Source: Pseudomonadota bacterium
Lineage (GTDB): Bacteria; Pseudomonadota; Alphaproteobacteria; Rhizobiales; Beijerinckiaceae
Direction of reading: 5' to 3'
Length of the DNA: 5,670 bases
Assembly: GCA_021780015.1 (NCBI GenBank)
Contig: JAJXZN010000007.1
Location: forward strand, 1-5,670
In this document: positions 5,262 to 5,670 of the stretch, piece by piece
How the letters are laid out: each line of letters begins with the position of its first letter
How positions within the stretch are numbered: position 1 is the stretch's first letter
Made by a program: the position numbers and the translations under genes
The notes under the pieces: model-generated
Seen by the model: the letters and a program-made list of their open reading frames with translations, nothing else
Database searches by the model: none
Told to the model about the DNA's origin: nothing

Positions 5262-5670
5262 CGCTCGCGAGCAGGGTCGCCTGATGTTCGGTGATCAGCG
5301 CGTCGATGATCTCATCGAGCGCCTCGCCGGCGATCACCTTGTCGAGCTTGTAAAGTGTCAGGTTGATCCGGTGGTCGGTGACGCGGCCTTGCGGAAAATT
5401 ATAGGTGCGGATGCGCTCGGAACGATCGCCCGACCCGACCTGTGAACGCCGGTCCGCCGCGCGCTCGGCATCGAGCTTCTGGCGCTGGGTATCGTAGAGA
5501 CGCGCCCGCAGCAGCGCCATCGCCCGCGCCCGGTTCTTGTGCTGCGAGCGCTCGTCCTGGACAAAGACGATCGTATTGGTCGGCAAATGGGTGATGCGGA
5601 TCGCCGATTCCGTCTTGTTGACGTGCTGGCCGCCGGCGCCCTGTGCCCGCATCGTGTCGATCTTGAGATC
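5254..5670 (-). CDS. prfA: Peptide chain release factor 1, C-terminal part (5' end outside window)
   Basis: Ends translation at UAA and UAG by releasing the peptide from the P-site tRNA. The window holds the last 138 codons. The frame continues past the right edge, so the first internal ATG (at 5652) is not the start. The catalytic GGQ motif is at 5626-5634 within [18 protein letters not shown], followed by [13 protein letters not shown] and then [16 protein letters not shown]. This last segment is typical of RF1 rather than RF2. The stop-codon-reading domain with its PxT motif lies outside the window. The Gln of GGQ is normally N5-methylated by PrmC; here prmC does not follow on the same strand, because the convergent transporter-like gene ends one base beyond the prfA stop. 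The prfA TAA (5254-5256) directly touches that gene's TGA. Confidence 0.96.
   Translation of the reverse strand, partial: DLKIDTMRAQGAGGQHVNKTESAIRITHLPTNTIVFVQDERSQHKNRARAMALLRARLYDTQRQKLDAERAADRRSQVGSGDRSERIRTYNFPQGRVTDHRINLTLYKLDKVIAGEALDEIIDALITEHQATLLASEK

Noticed and set aside
5263..5272. Palindrome GCTCGCGAGC near the prfA stop
   Set aside because: It lies in prfA coding sequence; on the prfA strand it is followed by an A-rich rather than T-rich tract.

Overview
This is a GC-rich stretch of ordinary bacterial chromosome. It most likely comes from an alphaproteobacterium of the order Hyphomicrobiales (Rhizobiales). The reasons are the codon bias, the form of the primase N-terminus, the class 2 dihydroorotate dehydrogenase preceded by a DUF952 gene, and a small two-helix membrane protein that resembles the DUF6460 family. 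I see no tRNA, rRNA, CRISPR array, insertion sequence, phage gene or other sign of an accessory region.

Layout: (1) 1-673, minus strand, the N-terminal 224 codons of DNA primase dnaG, running off the left edge. (2) 674-839, a divergent control region with an AT-rich patch and a repeated 11-bp element. (3) 840-3193, plus strand, panB, then a DUF952 gene, then pyrD. The last two overlap by 4 bases (GTGA) and panB lies 57 bases upstream, so this looks like one transcription unit joining a pantothenate (CoA) step to a pyrimidine step. (4) 3194-3544, minus strand, a 116-residue membrane protein. (5) 3545-3696, a second divergent control region, rich in inverted repeats. (6) 3697-5253, plus strand, a divergent sodium/solute-symporter-family membrane protein. 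(7) 5254-5670, minus strand, the C-terminal 138 codons of peptide chain release factor 1 (prfA), running off the right edge.

The genes are mostly housekeeping: replication priming, CoA and pyrimidine biosynthesis, and translation termination. The less usual points are: a primase whose four zinc-ligand positions are all non-ligand or altered residues; a PanB with a shortened loop; a transporter-like protein lacking the usual second-helix motif of its relatives; two convergent gene pairs whose stop codons touch with no base between them (TGATTA in both cases); and the repeat-rich divergent region at 3545-3696. I found no convincing previously undescribed system. The findings are modest and most need homologue alignments to judge.
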